NCBI RefSeq assembly: GCF_000720455.1
Contig: NZ_JOAK01000010.1
Location: 62,001-126,000, forward strand
DNA length: 64,000 nucleotides
Direction of reading: 5' to 3'
From: Streptomyces virginiae
Lineage (GTDB): Bacteria > Actinomycetota > Actinomycetes > Streptomycetales > Streptomycetaceae
Shown: positions 18,846-28,085 of the stretch, one piece after another
Layout: every line of letters starts with the position of its first letter
Position numbering within the stretch: the first letter of the stretch is position 1
Program-made: the position numbers and the translations under genes
Notes under the pieces: model-generated
Seen by the model: only the letters and a program-made list of their open reading frames with translations
What the model was told of the DNA's origin: nothing
Databases searched by the model: none

Positions 18846-19535
18846 ATGACGAGTCCCACGATGTCCGTCGCAGAAGCGATCCGCACCCGCCGCACCGTCC
18901 GCCACTATCGGCCCGACCCCGTCCCGCGGGCCACGCTCGACGCACTGCTCGATCTGGCCGTTGAGGCCCCCACCAGCTGGAACCTGCAGGACCGGTCGAT
19001 CGTTGCGGTCCTCTCGGACGAGGGCCGTGCGGGACTGGCATGGGCCACGGGGGGCCAGCCCCAGCCGCAAGAGGCTCCGGTCGTACTGGTCTTCGTCGCC
19101 GAGCCCCAGGCGTGGCGTGACGACCACAGCGATGTCCACGAGCAGGCGCGCCGCAGCGGAGCCTGGAACGACGAGTTCATCGAGATGTTCTCCGCCGCGT
19201 CACGGGCCTTCCAGAAGGATCTCGACCAGCGGGGTCTGCTCCGGGAGTACGCGGTCAAGGACGCCGTGATCGCGGCCTCCTTCGTGATGCTCGCCGCTAC
19301 GGAGATGGGCCTGGCGACTTCGCCCATGAACGGCTGGGACGAGGCGAAGGTGAAGAAGGTGATCGGGATCGCCGGCCGCGACGACCTGGCCATCGCCCTG
19401 CTGGTGTCGGTCGGCTATCCGGCGGAGGGCCGGCGCCATCCAGGCCGGCGTGCCCGGGAGCGCAACGTCTTCCGCGAATCGTACGGGGCCGGCGGGGCGG
19501 GGGACCGCGGCATTCGACGTCGTCCGCGCCCGTAG
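18846..19535 (+). CDS. Nitroreductase-family FMN oxidoreductase
   Basis: 229 aa from ATG 18846 (another ATG at 18816 is possible). The family N-terminus is clear: IRTRRTVRHYRPDPV, with the FMN phosphate-binding basic residues, then APTSWNLQDRS, and the C-terminal EMGLATSPMNGWDE and VSVGYPAEGRRHPGRR segments. Such enzymes reduce nitro compounds, quinones or enones with NAD(P)H. It is divergent from an HxlR regulator that probably controls it. The last ~20 residues after ESYGAG look random and Arg-rich, and the stop lies at the broken end of a DUF1152-like gene remnant, so the natural C-terminus may have been altered by that rearrangement. Confidence 0.88.
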   Translation: MTSPTMSVAEAIRTRRTVRHYRPDPVPRATLDALLDLAVEAPTSWNLQDRSIVAVLSDEGRAGLAWATGGQPQPQEAPVVLVFVAEPQAWRDDHSDVHEQARRSGAWNDEFIEMFSAASRAFQKDLDQRGLLREYAVKDAVIAASFVMLAATEMGLATSPMNGWDEAKVKKVIGIAGRDDLAIALLVSVGYPAEGRRHPGRRARERNVFRESYGAGGAGDRGIRRRPRP

Positions 19536-19539
19536 CCGA

Positions 19540-19650
19540 CCCGACGGGGAGGCCGGAGTAGGCGTCGAAGCCGCCGCCCGCGCCCGCCACGAGGATCCGT
19601 TCGGCATCGGCGAGGCGGGCGAAGAGCGGGTTGGTGTGCAGGGCGGTCAT
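19540..19650 (-). pseudogene. Truncated N-terminus of a DUF1152-like gene
   Basis: Read on the minus strand from ATG 19650, the first 36 or so residues (MTALHTNPLFARLADAERIL, then VAGAGGGFDAYSGLPVG) look like the conserved start of DUF1152 proteins, including the AGAGGGFD nucleotide-binding-like motif. After GLPVG the similarity stops and the frame runs antisense into the end of the nitroreductase gene. The rest of the gene is missing, so I call it a remnant left by a deletion or fusion near 19535. Confidence 0.65.
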
Positions 19651-19746
19651 GGCGATCATTGTGCGGGGCGCGGACGTGCCCCTGCCCGGGATTTCCCGGG
19701 CCGTGCGGGGCCGGAAGGCAGCGGGGGAACAGGGGAGATGGGGAAC

Positions 19747-20586
19747 ATGTGGAGCGGTGACGAGCTGGACCTGGACGCGTACCTGGCGCGGATCGGCCTC
19801 GGGGACGGTTCCGGGGCGGTGGGGGAACTCCGGCCGGACCTGCCGACGTTGTACGCAGTGCACCGGGCCCACACCGCCGCCATCACCTTCGAGAGCCTGG
19901 ACGTCCTGCTCGGCCGCCCCGTCGCGCTGGACGTCCCGTCGATCGAGGAGAAGCTCGTGCACGGCCGTCGCGGAGGCTACTGCTACGAGCAGAACTCGCT
20001 GCTGGCCGCCGCCCTGGAGCGGATCGGCTTCGAGGTCACGGGGCGCGGGGCCCGCAACCGCACCCGCGGGGACGCGCTGCTGGCGGTGACCCATGCGGTC
20101 CTCGTCGTGACCGTCGACGGTGAGGAATGGCTGTGCGACGCCGGGTTCGGCCACCAGGGGCCCTGCGAGCCGGTTCCGCTGGGGCGCCCCGGTGCCGAGG
20201 TGGAGCAGGGGAAGTGGACGTACCGCATCCGCGAGGAGGCGGACGGGGTCCTCGCGCTGTGCATGCTGCGCGGGGAGGCCTGGCGTGACCTGTACGCCTT
20301 CTCGCCGCAGCGCTACCACCCCGTCGACTACGTCGTGCTCAACCACTACAGCTCCGGTCACCCCCGCTCCTCCTTCGTCGGGCGGGTCGTCGTGCAGCGT
20401 CCCGGCGACGACGTCCGCCGGGCGCTCGTCGGGCGGGAACTCACCGCCCTGCACCCCGACGGGAGCACCGAGCGGCGCCTGGTCGCACCGGACGATCTCC
20501 TCGCCGTGCTCGACCGGGAGTTCGGTCTTCGCCTGCCCGATCGGGACGCGGCGGAACTGGTGGGGATGTACCGCGCCGGGGACTGA
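19747..20586 (+). CDS. Arylamine N-acetyltransferase (NAT)
   Basis: 279-aa NAT that moves an acyl group from CoA to arylamines or related amines. The catalytic triad is Cys79 (RRGGYCYEQN), His116 (THAVL) and Asp131 (DAGFG). The family N-terminus DLDAYLARIG supports ATG 19747; ATG 19738 is an alternative, but the GGGGAG site fits 19747 better. In actinomycetes NATs can serve in antibiotic chain release or in detoxification; here the neighbours give no pathway clue. It is separated from the previous gene by the DUF1152 remnant. Confidence 0.93.
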   Translation: MWSGDELDLDAYLARIGLGDGSGAVGELRPDLPTLYAVHRAHTAAITFESLDVLLGRPVALDVPSIEEKLVHGRRGGYCYEQNSLLAAALERIGFEVTGRGARNRTRGDALLAVTHAVLVVTVDGEEWLCDAGFGHQGPCEPVPLGRPGAEVEQGKWTYRIREEADGVLALCMLRGEAWRDLYAFSPQRYHPVDYVVLNHYSSGHPRSSFVGRVVVQRPGDDVRRALVGRELTALHPDGSTERRLVAPDDLLAVLDREFGLRLPDRDAAELVGMYRAGD

Positions 20587-20618
20587 CCGGGGCCGCGCCT
20601 GGCCCGTACGATGGCGCA

Positions 20619-21224
20619 GTGCTGGTCAAGTGGATTCGCTGCACGGTGACGGACCGACGCGGGTTCGAGCGCGGACAGCGAAAATGGGCGGGGCTGCCGG
20701 GCGAGCCGGGATTCCGGGGGCAGGGCGGCGGCTGGAGCAGAGGCCGGCAGGGGGTCGCGCATGTCTTCGCGTTCTGGGAGAGCCGGTCCTTCTACGACTC
20801 CTTCATGGCGCGCTCCCACGACAGACTGGCCGCGGCCCAGCACGGTACCTACACCGATCTGCGGGTCACCCTCTTCGACCACCGCTTCGACGTGAAGACC
20901 GGCTTCGAGCCGCGCTTCACCGATGCCGACGTGGTCCGGGTCGCGCACACCCGCGTCCGGGAGGGCCGGGTCGACCACTTCGCCCTCATGCAGGAGAAGG
21001 TGTGGAACCCGGCCATGGCTGGCTCGCCCGGCATGATCCGGGGCCTCTTCGGGGAGGCCCCGGGCCGGGAGTTCCTGGTGCTCTCCATGTGGCACGCCGC
21101 CGCCGAGCACGGCAAATACCGGCAGGAGCGGGTCGAGCGGCTGTCCCTGCGCGCCCAGATCCAGGCGGACGTGGAAGCCCTCACCGGGGACGTCGTCGAC
21201 CTCGAACCGTCCTGGACGGTGTGA
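20619..21224 (+). CDS. YdbC-like protein with DUF4937-type domain
   Basis: 201-aa protein resembling YdbC/DUF4937 proteins: MLVKWIRC at the N-terminus, then QRKWAGLPGEPGFRGQGGGW and a WESRSFYDSFM segment, which suggest a ferredoxin-like (dimeric alpha-beta barrel) repeat. The second half repeats a similar pattern (KVWNPAMAGSPGM, MWHAAAEHGKYR). The biochemical role is unknown. The start is GTG 20619, 32 bp after the NAT stop. Confidence 0.7.
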   Translation: MLVKWIRCTVTDRRGFERGQRKWAGLPGEPGFRGQGGGWSRGRQGVAHVFAFWESRSFYDSFMARSHDRLAAAQHGTYTDLRVTLFDHRFDVKTGFEPRFTDADVVRVAHTRVREGRVDHFALMQEKVWNPAMAGSPGMIRGLFGEAPGREFLVLSMWHAAAEHGKYRQERVERLSLRAQIQADVEALTGDVVDLEPSWTV

Positions 21225-21296
21225 CCGTATGACGAGCGCCAGGCCGACCGGCGTGCCCGGTCGGCCGGTCCGGCCGTGGCCGAATAGGGTCGTGGG

Positions 21297-21956
21297 ATGG
21301 TTCGACCACGGCGCATCGTCCTTGTCCGACACGGGGAATCGGAGGGAAACGCCGACGACTCGGTGTACGAGAGGGAGCCCGACCACGCCCTGCGGCTGAC
21401 CCGCAACGGCCGGGAGCAGGCCGCGGCGGCCGGGGTCCGGCTGCGCGAGATCTTCGGCAACGAGACCATCAGCGCGTACGTCTCCCCCTACCGCCGGACC
21501 CTGCAGACCTTCCGCGAGCTCGGGCTCGACCCCACACGGGTCCGGATGCGGGAGGAGCCCCGGCTGCGCGAGCAGGACTGGGGCAACTGGCAGGACCGGG
21601 CGGACGTACGGCTCCAGAAGGCCTACCGGGACGCCTACGGGCACTTCTTCTACCGCTTCGCGCAGGGCGAGTCGGGGGCCGACGTGTACGACCGGGTCGG
21701 GTCCTTCCTGGAAAGCCTCTACCGCAGCTTCGAAGCCCCGGACCATCCCCAGAACGTGCTCCTGGTGACGCACGGGCTGACGATGCGGCTGTTCTGCATG
21801 CGCTGGTTCCACTGGTCGGTGGCCGAATTCGAGGCCCTGTCCAACCCCGGGAACGGCGATTTCCGGATGCTCCTGCTGGGTCCCGACGGCCGGTACCGGA
21901 TGGACCGCCCGTTTGAGCGGTGGACCACACCGGAGCCTTATGACCTGGACGGCTAG
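21297..21956 (+). CDS. Histidine phosphatase superfamily protein
   Basis: 219-aa phosphoglycerate-mutase-like phosphatase. The RHGE motif at His12 is the phosphohistidine site, and the second catalytic histidine is in LLVTHGLTMRLF. A QDWGNWQD segment and the arginine in SPYRRTLQT complete the phosphate pocket. Broad-specificity phosphatase activity is the likely role. The next gene starts 11 bp downstream, so the two are probably co-transcribed. Confidence 0.92.
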   Translation: MVRPRRIVLVRHGESEGNADDSVYEREPDHALRLTRNGREQAAAAGVRLREIFGNETISAYVSPYRRTLQTFRELGLDPTRVRMREEPRLREQDWGNWQDRADVRLQKAYRDAYGHFFYRFAQGESGADVYDRVGSFLESLYRSFEAPDHPQNVLLVTHGLTMRLFCMRWFHWSVAEFEALSNPGNGDFRMLLLGPDGRYRMDRPFERWTTPEPYDLDG

Positions 21957-21967
21957 AGTGACCCGCG

Positions 21968-22882
21968 ATGACGCCTGACTCCACTCCCGAACGGCGCTAC
22001 GCACGCGCCATGGCCAGCCTCCGCGGGCTGGCGCTGGGTGACGCCCTCGGCTCCCAGTACTTCGTTCCCGTGAACTACCCGCTGCTCAAGCGGCGCGAGG
22101 TGCCCACCGGCACCGAGACGTGGCAGTGGACCGACGACACCGAGATGGCCTGCTCGGTGGTGGCCGTGCTGGCCGGCCACGGTCGGATCGATCAGGACGC
22201 GCTCGCGATGTCCTTCGCGCACCACCACGACTTCGACCGGGGCTACGGGCCCGCGGTGAACCGGATGCTGCGCCTGGTGCGCGAGGGCGAGGACTGGCGC
22301 ACGCTGGCCGCCGAACTGTTCAACGGGCAGGGCTCGTGGGGCAACGGCGCCGCCATGCGGATCGCACCGCTCGGCGCCTGGTACGCCGACGACCCGGAGC
22401 AGGCCACGCACCAGGCGGAGATCTCCGCCTACACGACCCACCAGCACCGCGAGGCGGTGTGCGGTGCGATGGCCGTCGCCGCGGCGGCCGCGCTGGCCGC
22501 GGGTACGCAGGCCCCGCCGAAGGCGGCCGATCTGCTGGACGGGGTGATCGCGCTCGTGCCCCGCAGCGCGGTCGGGGCCGGGCTGCGGCGTGCTCGGGAC
22601 ATGCTGGACTACGGCGACGCGACCACGGTCGCGGCCGTGCTGGGCTGCGGGCGGCGCACGAGCGCCCACGACACCGTGCCGTTCGCCCTGTGGTCGGCGG
22701 CCCGGGCCCTGGACGACTACGAGCGGGCGTTCTGGACCACCGCGCAGGTGGGCGGGGACGTCGACACGACCTGCGCGATCGTGGGCGGAGTGCTGGGCGC
22801 GCGCGGGGACGCCGTGCTGCCGGCCCAGTGGCTGGCGCGCACCGAGGCGCTGCCGGCCTGGCTGCCGCAGTCGGCGCAGTAG
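21968..22882 (+). CDS. ADP-ribosylglycohydrolase-family protein
   Basis: 304-aa enzyme of the ARH/DraG family, which removes ADP-ribose from proteins or small molecules using two Mg ions. The metal motifs are visible: WTDDTEMA near residue 55 and GGDVDTTCAIVGG near residue 260. A GNGAAMRIAPLG segment fits the ADP-ribose pocket. It follows the histidine phosphatase by 11 bp. The natural substrate cannot be read from the sequence. Confidence 0.92.
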   Translation: MTPDSTPERRYARAMASLRGLALGDALGSQYFVPVNYPLLKRREVPTGTETWQWTDDTEMACSVVAVLAGHGRIDQDALAMSFAHHHDFDRGYGPAVNRMLRLVREGEDWRTLAAELFNGQGSWGNGAAMRIAPLGAWYADDPEQATHQAEISAYTTHQHREAVCGAMAVAAAAALAAGTQAPPKAADLLDGVIALVPRSAVGAGLRRARDMLDYGDATTVAAVLGCGRRTSAHDTVPFALWSAARALDDYERAFWTTAQVGGDVDTTCAIVGGVLGARGDAVLPAQWLARTEALPAWLPQSAQ

Positions 22883-23045
22883 CCCCGCCACGCCTTCCGC
22901 GCGGGGTGAAGGCCCGCGTTCCGATTGTCACGGTCCTGCCACAGCAAGCTTTTGATCCTGTTCAAAACCTTGTGGCTGCTGCCTACCCTGTCCCCATCGC
23001 CGCCCCAACCTGAACGCCGGGGCGGCCGACAGGGGAGGGGACCCG

Positions 23046-24833
23046 ATGTCAGAGAACACCGGCGGGGCGCACGAAGCCCGGCCCGAGGCGGCGGCCAACG
23101 CAGAGGCCGTGACAGGGGATTCGCCCAAAGATCCGGCCGCGGCTTCGGCCCCGGCCCAGGCCGCGGCTCCGGCTCCGGCTCCGGCTCCGGCTGCGGCCGG
23201 CGGCCCGTCCTCCGACGCGGCCCGGCCGCAGCCGGGCGCACCGGCCGACGCCGCCGCATGGACGGCCTGGCAACAGCAGCAGCACCAGCAGCGACAGCAG
23301 CAGCAGCAGCGCCCATGGGGTGCCCCGGGCGCGCACTCACCCGTGAAGCCCTCCTGGGCCACGGTGGTCCGCCCCGCCGAGGCCGCACCCGTCCGGACCG
23401 CGACCCTCGTCGCCGTCCTCGCCTCCGGCCTCGCCGCCGCGCTCCTCCTGGCCGACGGCATGGGGTCCGGGCTGCTGCTCGCGGTGGCGCCCGCCGTCGT
23501 CGCCGCGTACGTCGCCGCCCGCGCGGCCGGCCGTACGGCCCGGCCCTGGACCCTGGCCTGGGTGATCGGCTGCCTCGCGCTCCTCGCCGTACCCGCCCTG
23601 CGCGACTCCGCGTGGCCGGTCACGCTCGCGATCCTGGCCGCCGTACTGCTGGGCGCGCTCGCCCTGCACGGCAGCCGCACCTGGCCCGGGGTCTTCCTCA
23701 GCCCGCTCGGCTTCGCCGACTCCACCGTGTCCGGCATCGCCTGGATGCTCAAGGGGCTGCGCTCGCGCGCAGGGATCGGCAAGGACCGCTGGCTGCCCGT
23801 CGCCAAGGCGGCCGCCGTGGCGGTGGCCCTGCTCGTGCTCTTCGGCGCGCTGTTCGCCTCCGCCGACGCGGCCTTCGCCGATCTCCTGGGCGGCCTGATA
23901 CCCGACGTGTCGGTGGAGGACGGGCCCATCCGCTTCATGCTCTTCGTCCTCGGCGCGGTGATCGCGGTCGCGGCGGCCCGCACCGCGGCCGCCCCGCTGC
24001 GGTGGGACCGCATCGAGGTCGCCCCGGGCAAGCCGCGCTCTCGGGTCGAATGGGCCCTTCCGCTCGTCGTGCTCAACCTGCTCTTCGCCGGTTTCAACGC
24101 CGTCCAGCTGGCCGTTCTGTTCGGCGGCTACGACAAGGTCCTGGACAGCACCGGCCTCACCTACGCCGAATACGCCCGCCAGGGATTCTGGCAACTGCTC
24201 TGGGCCACCCTGCTCACCCTCGCCGTGATCGCGCTCGCCCTGCGCTGGGCACCGCGCTCCGGGGCCGGCGACCGGCGCCTCGTCCGGATCGTCCTCGGAT
24301 CCCTGTGTGCGCTGACGCTCGTCGTGGTGGCCGCCGCCCTGCGCCGCATGGACCTCTACGTCGACGCGTACGGCCTGACCCGGCTGCGCGTGTCGGTGGC
24401 CGCGATGGAGCTGTGGCTCGGGCTGGTCATCGTACTGATCATGGCGGCCGGGGTGTTCGGCGCGCGCTGGCTGCCCCGCGCGGTCGCCGGCAGCGCGGCC
24501 GCCGCGGTCCTGGCCTTCGGACTGCTGTCCCCGGACGGGATGATCGCCGAGCGGAACGTGGCCCGCTTCGAGAAGGACCGGAAGATCGACCTGGCCTACT
24601 TCCAGTCCCTCTCGGCGGACGCCGTCCCGGCCCTGGACCGGCTGCCCGAGCCCCGGCGGTCCTGCGCCCTGCGCGGCATCAACGACGACATGGCCAGGGC
24701 CGGCGACGTCCCCTGGTACGCGATGAGCATGGGCGAGTACCGGGCCCGGGAGATCCTGCGCGAGCGCCCGGTGACGGCGTCGTACGAGGTCTGCTCGCGC
24801 CTGGGCACCTTCGGCAGCCGCGCCGAGTACTAG
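23046..24833 (+). CDS. DUF4153/DUF4173-type multi-pass membrane protein
   Basis: 595-aa membrane protein. The first ~95 residues are a cytosolic Ala/Pro/Gln-rich region with a poly-Gln tract (QQQQHQQRQQQQQ near residue 80). About ten to twelve hydrophobic helices follow, with charged loops such as RSRAGIGKDRWLP. A soluble C-terminal part contains RFEKDRKIDLAYF, SADAVPAL and a CALRGIN segment, typical of this family. The domain is found in many Streptomyces membrane proteins of unknown role. GGGGAGG precedes ATG 23046. Confidence 0.8.
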   Translation: MSENTGGAHEARPEAAANAEAVTGDSPKDPAAASAPAQAAAPAPAPAPAAAGGPSSDAARPQPGAPADAAAWTAWQQQQHQQRQQQQQRPWGAPGAHSPVKPSWATVVRPAEAAPVRTATLVAVLASGLAAALLLADGMGSGLLLAVAPAVVAAYVAARAAGRTARPWTLAWVIGCLALLAVPALRDSAWPVTLAILAAVLLGALALHGSRTWPGVFLSPLGFADSTVSGIAWMLKGLRSRAGIGKDRWLPVAKAAAVAVALLVLFGALFASADAAFADLLGGLIPDVSVEDGPIRFMLFVLGAVIAVAAARTAAAPLRWDRIEVAPGKPRSRVEWALPLVVLNLLFAGFNAVQLAVLFGGYDKVLDSTGLTYAEYARQGFWQLLWATLLTLAVIALALRWAPRSGAGDRRLVRIVLGSLCALTLVVVAAALRRMDLYVDAYGLTRLRVSVAAMELWLGLVIVLIMAAGVFGARWLPRAVAGSAAAAVLAFGLLSPDGMIAERNVARFEKDRKIDLAYFQSLSADAVPALDRLPEPRRSCALRGINDDMARAGDVPWYAMSMGEYRAREILRERPVTASYEVCSRLGTFGSRAEY

Positions 24834-24839
24834 AGACCG

Positions 24840-24881
24840 ACGGGGCCGGGCGCGGGGAGAGTTTCCCGCGCCCGGCCCCGT
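24840..24881. terminator. Hairpin terminator between convergent membrane-protein and MFS genes
   Basis: Perfect 17-bp stem (24840-24856 with 24865-24881) and an 8-nt loop. Confidence 0.85.
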
Positions 24882-24900
24882 GCGTACGCGGGGGAGCGGC

Positions 24901-26454
24901 TCAGGCGGCCGGACCGGCCTTCGCGGCGGCGCCGGCCAGGGCTTCCAGATCGCTCTTGCGCACCCGGATCACCAGCAGGGCGGTGGCCAGGGCCAGGCCG
25001 GCCATCGCCACGGCGGCCATGAACGAGGTGGAGATGCCCTGGGCCAGGACGAGGTCCCCCCAGGGGTCGGGCAGCCGTCCGGTCTCCTGGAAGGCGGCCG
25101 CGGCCCCGGGATCCGCCTGGGCCAGGAAGGCCGGGACCTGCTTGGTGGCCTCCTCGCGGCTGGCCGTGCCGAAGACGGTGACCAGGATGGACAGGCCGAG
25201 CGAGCCGCCGACCTGCTGGCTGGCGTTCAGCAGCCCGGAGGCGGCGCCGGCCTCCTTCGGGTCCACGCCGGAGACGGCCGTCAAGGTCAGCGTCACGAAG
25301 TTCAGGCCCATGCCGAAGCCGAACAGCAGCATCGGTCCGAGCACGCCGGAGAGGTAGGAGCTGTCGGTCCGCAGGAGGGTCAGCCAGGCCAGCCCGGTGC
25401 CGGTGAGCGCGGAGCCGATGACCATGAAGGGCTTGGGGCCGAAGCGCGGCAGGAAACGCTGCGAGAGGCCGGCGGCGGTGACGATGGCGACGGTGACGGG
25501 CAGGAAGCCCAGCCCCGACTGGATCGGGGAGAAGCCCAGCACGTTCTGTACGAACTGGACGATGAAGAAGAACATGCCGAACATCGCCGCGGCGAGGCCC
25601 AGCATGATCACGTACGTGCCGGTGCGGTTGCGGTCGGCGAACATGCGCAGCGGGATGATCGGCTCACGGGCCTGCGACTCGATGACGACGAAGAGCGCCA
25701 GCAGGGCCAGGGCCGCGGTGAACGAGCCGAGGGTGAGCGGGTCGCGCCAGCCCTCCTCCGAGGCGCGGATGAAGCCGTAGACGAGCGAGGCCATACCGCC
25801 GGTGGAGGTGAGCGCTCCGGCGATGTCGAAACGGCCGGGGTGGCGTTCGGACTCGCTGATGTAGAGCGGCGTGAGCACCGCGATCAGCGCGCCGACCGGC
25901 ACGTTGACGAAGAGGACCCAGCGCCAGTCGAGCCACTCGGTCAGCATGCCGCCCGCCAGCAGGCCGATCGCGCCACCGCCCGCGGAGACGGCGGCGAACA
26001 CCCCGAACGCCCTGTTCCGCTCAGGTCCTTCGGCGAAGGTCGTCGTGATCAGGGCGAGCGAGGTCGGGGAAGCGATCGCGCCGCCGACGCCCTGGAGGGC
26101 CCGGGCGGCGAGCAGCTGCCACGGTTCCTGCGCGAAGCCGCCGAGGAGGGAGGCCAGGGTGAAGAGCAGGATTCCGGCCAGGAAGACCCGCCGCCGGCCG
26201 AGGATGTCGCCGGCCCGGCCGCCGAGCAGCAGCAGCCCGCCGAAGGTGAGGGTGTAGGCACTGAGCACCCAGGAGAGGTCGGTGGTGCTGAAGTCGAGTG
26301 CGGTCTGGATGTGCGGGAGCGCGATGTTCACGATGGTCGCGTCGAGGACGACCATGAGCTGGCAGGCGGCGATGACGGCGAGCGCCACACCGGGGCGTCC
26401 CTCCCGGCGCGCCGCGCCCGGTATCCGGGGCGCGGCGAGTTGAGAGCTTGTCAC
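24901..26454 (-). CDS. MFS multidrug exporter, EmrB/QacA (DHA2, 14-TM) type
   Basis: 517-aa transporter with 14 hydrophobic helices. DHA2 markers include VVLDATIVNIALPHIQ in TM1, GGRAGDILGRRRVF (motif A) in the first cytoplasmic loop and RALQGVGGAIASPTSLAL (motif C-like) before TM5. It would export a toxic or self-made compound by proton antiport. The start is GTG 26454. The gene is divergent from a TetR regulator, and two near-identical operators lie between the starts, so it is probably repressed by that protein until a ligand binds. It is not part of the polyketide cluster at 32 kb by position. Confidence 0.92.
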   Translation of the reverse strand: MTSSQLAAPRIPGAARREGRPGVALAVIAACQLMVVLDATIVNIALPHIQTALDFSTTDLSWVLSAYTLTFGGLLLLGGRAGDILGRRRVFLAGILLFTLASLLGGFAQEPWQLLAARALQGVGGAIASPTSLALITTTFAEGPERNRAFGVFAAVSAGGGAIGLLAGGMLTEWLDWRWVLFVNVPVGALIAVLTPLYISESERHPGRFDIAGALTSTGGMASLVYGFIRASEEGWRDPLTLGSFTAALALLALFVVIESQAREPIIPLRMFADRNRTGTYVIMLGLAAAMFGMFFFIVQFVQNVLGFSPIQSGLGFLPVTVAIVTAAGLSQRFLPRFGPKPFMVIGSALTGTGLAWLTLLRTDSSYLSGVLGPMLLFGFGMGLNFVTLTLTAVSGVDPKEAGAASGLLNASQQVGGSLGLSILVTVFGTASREEATKQVPAFLAQADPGAAAAFQETGRLPDPWGDLVLAQGISTSFMAAVAMAGLALATALLVIRVRKSDLEALAGAAAKAGPAA

Positions 26455-26477
26455 TGAGGATCCCCCCCAAAGTGAAA

Positions 26478-26547
26478 TAGTGAACGTCGTCGTTCACTAC
26501 GGGGTCCACGGTAGGAGTCCCGAGTTAGTGAACGCAAGCGTTCACTA
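26478..26547. promoter_or_regulatory. Two matching TetR operators between the exporter and its regulator
   Basis: Two 22-bp palindromes, 26478-26499 and 26526-26547, both read TAGTGAACG-N4-CGTTCACTA. They are 48 bp apart. The first lies 24 bp before the MFS start, the second 51 bp before the TetR start, so one repressor can control both directions. Confidence 0.88.
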
Positions 26548-26597
26548 AGGCTGAAAATGCGTGCGGCGGCGTCTCGGGCCGGTCGGAGGGTGGGGAG

Positions 26598-27200
26598 ATG
26601 GTGGGTTCGCGCTGGTCGTCGGCGTCGCCGGGGCGCAGGCGGGGTCCCGAACTCGAACGGGCGATTCTCGACGCGGCGTTGGAGCAGCTGAGTACGGTCG
26701 GCTGGAACGCGCTCACCATGGAGGGCGTCGCCGCCGGTGCGCAGACGGGCAAGGCCGCGCTCTACCGGCGCTGGCCCTCGAAGGCGGACCTCGTGGCCGA
26801 CGCGCTGCGGTCCGGTCTGCCGCGGATCGGTGAGATTCCCGACTCCGGCTCGATCCGTGAGGACCTCTGCCTGCTGTGCGTGCGCACCAGGGAGGTCATG
26901 TACTCGCGCGCCGGGCAGGCCCTCTGGTCGGTCCTTCACGAATGCGATCGCATGACTGCGGAGCGCTTTCACGGGGTCATCTGGTCCGGGCTCCAGGAGC
27001 CCGCCCAGCGTCTGATCAGGGAGCTTGTGCTGCGTGGAATCGAGCGGGGGGACGTGCGACCGGACGCCACTGGTCCGTTTGTCGTGGATGTCATTCCGGC
27101 GATGCTGATGTACCGCGCCAAGGTGTGCGGTAGCGAATGGGGGGACTCGGACATCGCCGCGTTGATCGACGAGGTGATGGTGCCGCTGCTCAGGGTGTGA
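26598..27200 (+). CDS. TetR-family transcriptional regulator
   Basis: 200-aa repressor. The HTH covers about residues 20-65 ([11 protein letters not shown], then [26 protein letters not shown]), and the C-terminal part is the TetR_C ligand domain. The strong match to the exporter-type subgroup and the two shared operators suggest it controls the divergent MFS gene and itself. ATG 26598 follows a GGAGGGTGGGGAG ribosome site. The ligand is unknown. Confidence 0.92.
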   Translation: MVGSRWSSASPGRRRGPELERAILDAALEQLSTVGWNALTMEGVAAGAQTGKAALYRRWPSKADLVADALRSGLPRIGEIPDSGSIREDLCLLCVRTREVMYSRAGQALWSVLHECDRMTAERFHGVIWSGLQEPAQRLIRELVLRGIERGDVRPDATGPFVVDVIPAMLMYRAKVCGSEWGDSDIAALIDEVMVPLLRV

Positions 27201-27315
27201 GACGGGGGAGGGCGGCCGCGGGCGGGCAGGAGGGGGGCTCGTGGCCGATCGCGGGCCCGTAGGACCCGGGCGGGGGTGTGCAGTGGGCTCGGGGCGGCGT
27301 AACCTTGCTGGCGCC

Positions 27316-28026
27316 ATGCCGTACGAAGCACCCACCCACACCGTCGAGCGCTCCCTCCGTGCAACCACCGGCGCCAAGGTCATCGCCGGGGTCGACGAAG
27401 TCGGACGAGGGGCCTGGGCCGGTCCCGTCACCGTGTGCGCGGCGATCACGGGCCTGCGCCGGCCGCCCACCGGGCTCACCGACTCCAAACTGCTCACCCC
27501 CAAGCGACGCGACGCCCTGCTCGACGTCCTGGAGGACTGGGTCACCGCGTACGCGCTCGGGCACTCCACGCCCGAGGAGATCGACGAGCTCGGGATGACG
27601 GCCGCCCTGCGGCTCGCGGCGGAACGCGCCCTGGAAGCCCTGCCGGTGCGGCCCGACGCGGTGATACTCGACGGCAAGCACGACTATCTCGGCCCGCCCT
27701 GGCGGGTCCGTACGGTGATCAAGGGCGACCAGTCCTGCATCGCCGTCTCCGCGGCTTCGGTCATCGCCAAGGTCCGCCGCGACCGCATGATGGCCGAACT
27801 CGGCGAACAGGGCGGCGGGATCGAGGACTTCGCCTTCGCCGCCAACGCCGGGTACCCCTCGCCCGTACACCGCGCGGCCCTGGAGGAGCGGGGGCCCACC
27901 CCCTACCACCGGCTCTCGTGGTCGTACCTCGACGCGCTGCCCCGATGGCGCCACCTGAAGAAGGTGCGCCGCAGCGAGGAGTCGATGGAGCTGGAAAACG
28001 GAGGCCAACTCGGCTTCGATTTCTGA
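27316..28026 (+). CDS. rnhB: Ribonuclease HII
   Basis: 236-aa enzyme that cuts the RNA strand of RNA-DNA hybrids and removes single ribonucleotides from DNA. The active site is visible: Asp and Glu in GVDEVGRG near residue 22, the second acidic site in ILDGKHDY, and the [19 protein letters not shown] block. ATG 27316 gives a normal N-terminus; the frame continues upstream to 27241 without a ribosome site. Confidence 0.95.
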   Translation: MPYEAPTHTVERSLRATTGAKVIAGVDEVGRGAWAGPVTVCAAITGLRRPPTGLTDSKLLTPKRRDALLDVLEDWVTAYALGHSTPEEIDELGMTAALRLAAERALEALPVRPDAVILDGKHDYLGPPWRVRTVIKGDQSCIAVSAASVIAKVRRDRMMAELGEQGGGIEDFAFAANAGYPSPVHRAALEERGPTPYHRLSWSYLDALPRWRHLKKVRRSEESMELENGGQLGFDF

Positions 28027-28085
28027 TCGCACCCATGTGCCACCGGCCGGTACGTTTCGTACCGGTGTTTGATAGATGTCAACTC

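Noticed and set aside
19297..20454. Large minus-strand frame through the NAT gene
   Set aside because: Only the 36 residues at 19540-19650 resemble a known family; the rest is antisense to the NAT and nitroreductase genes.
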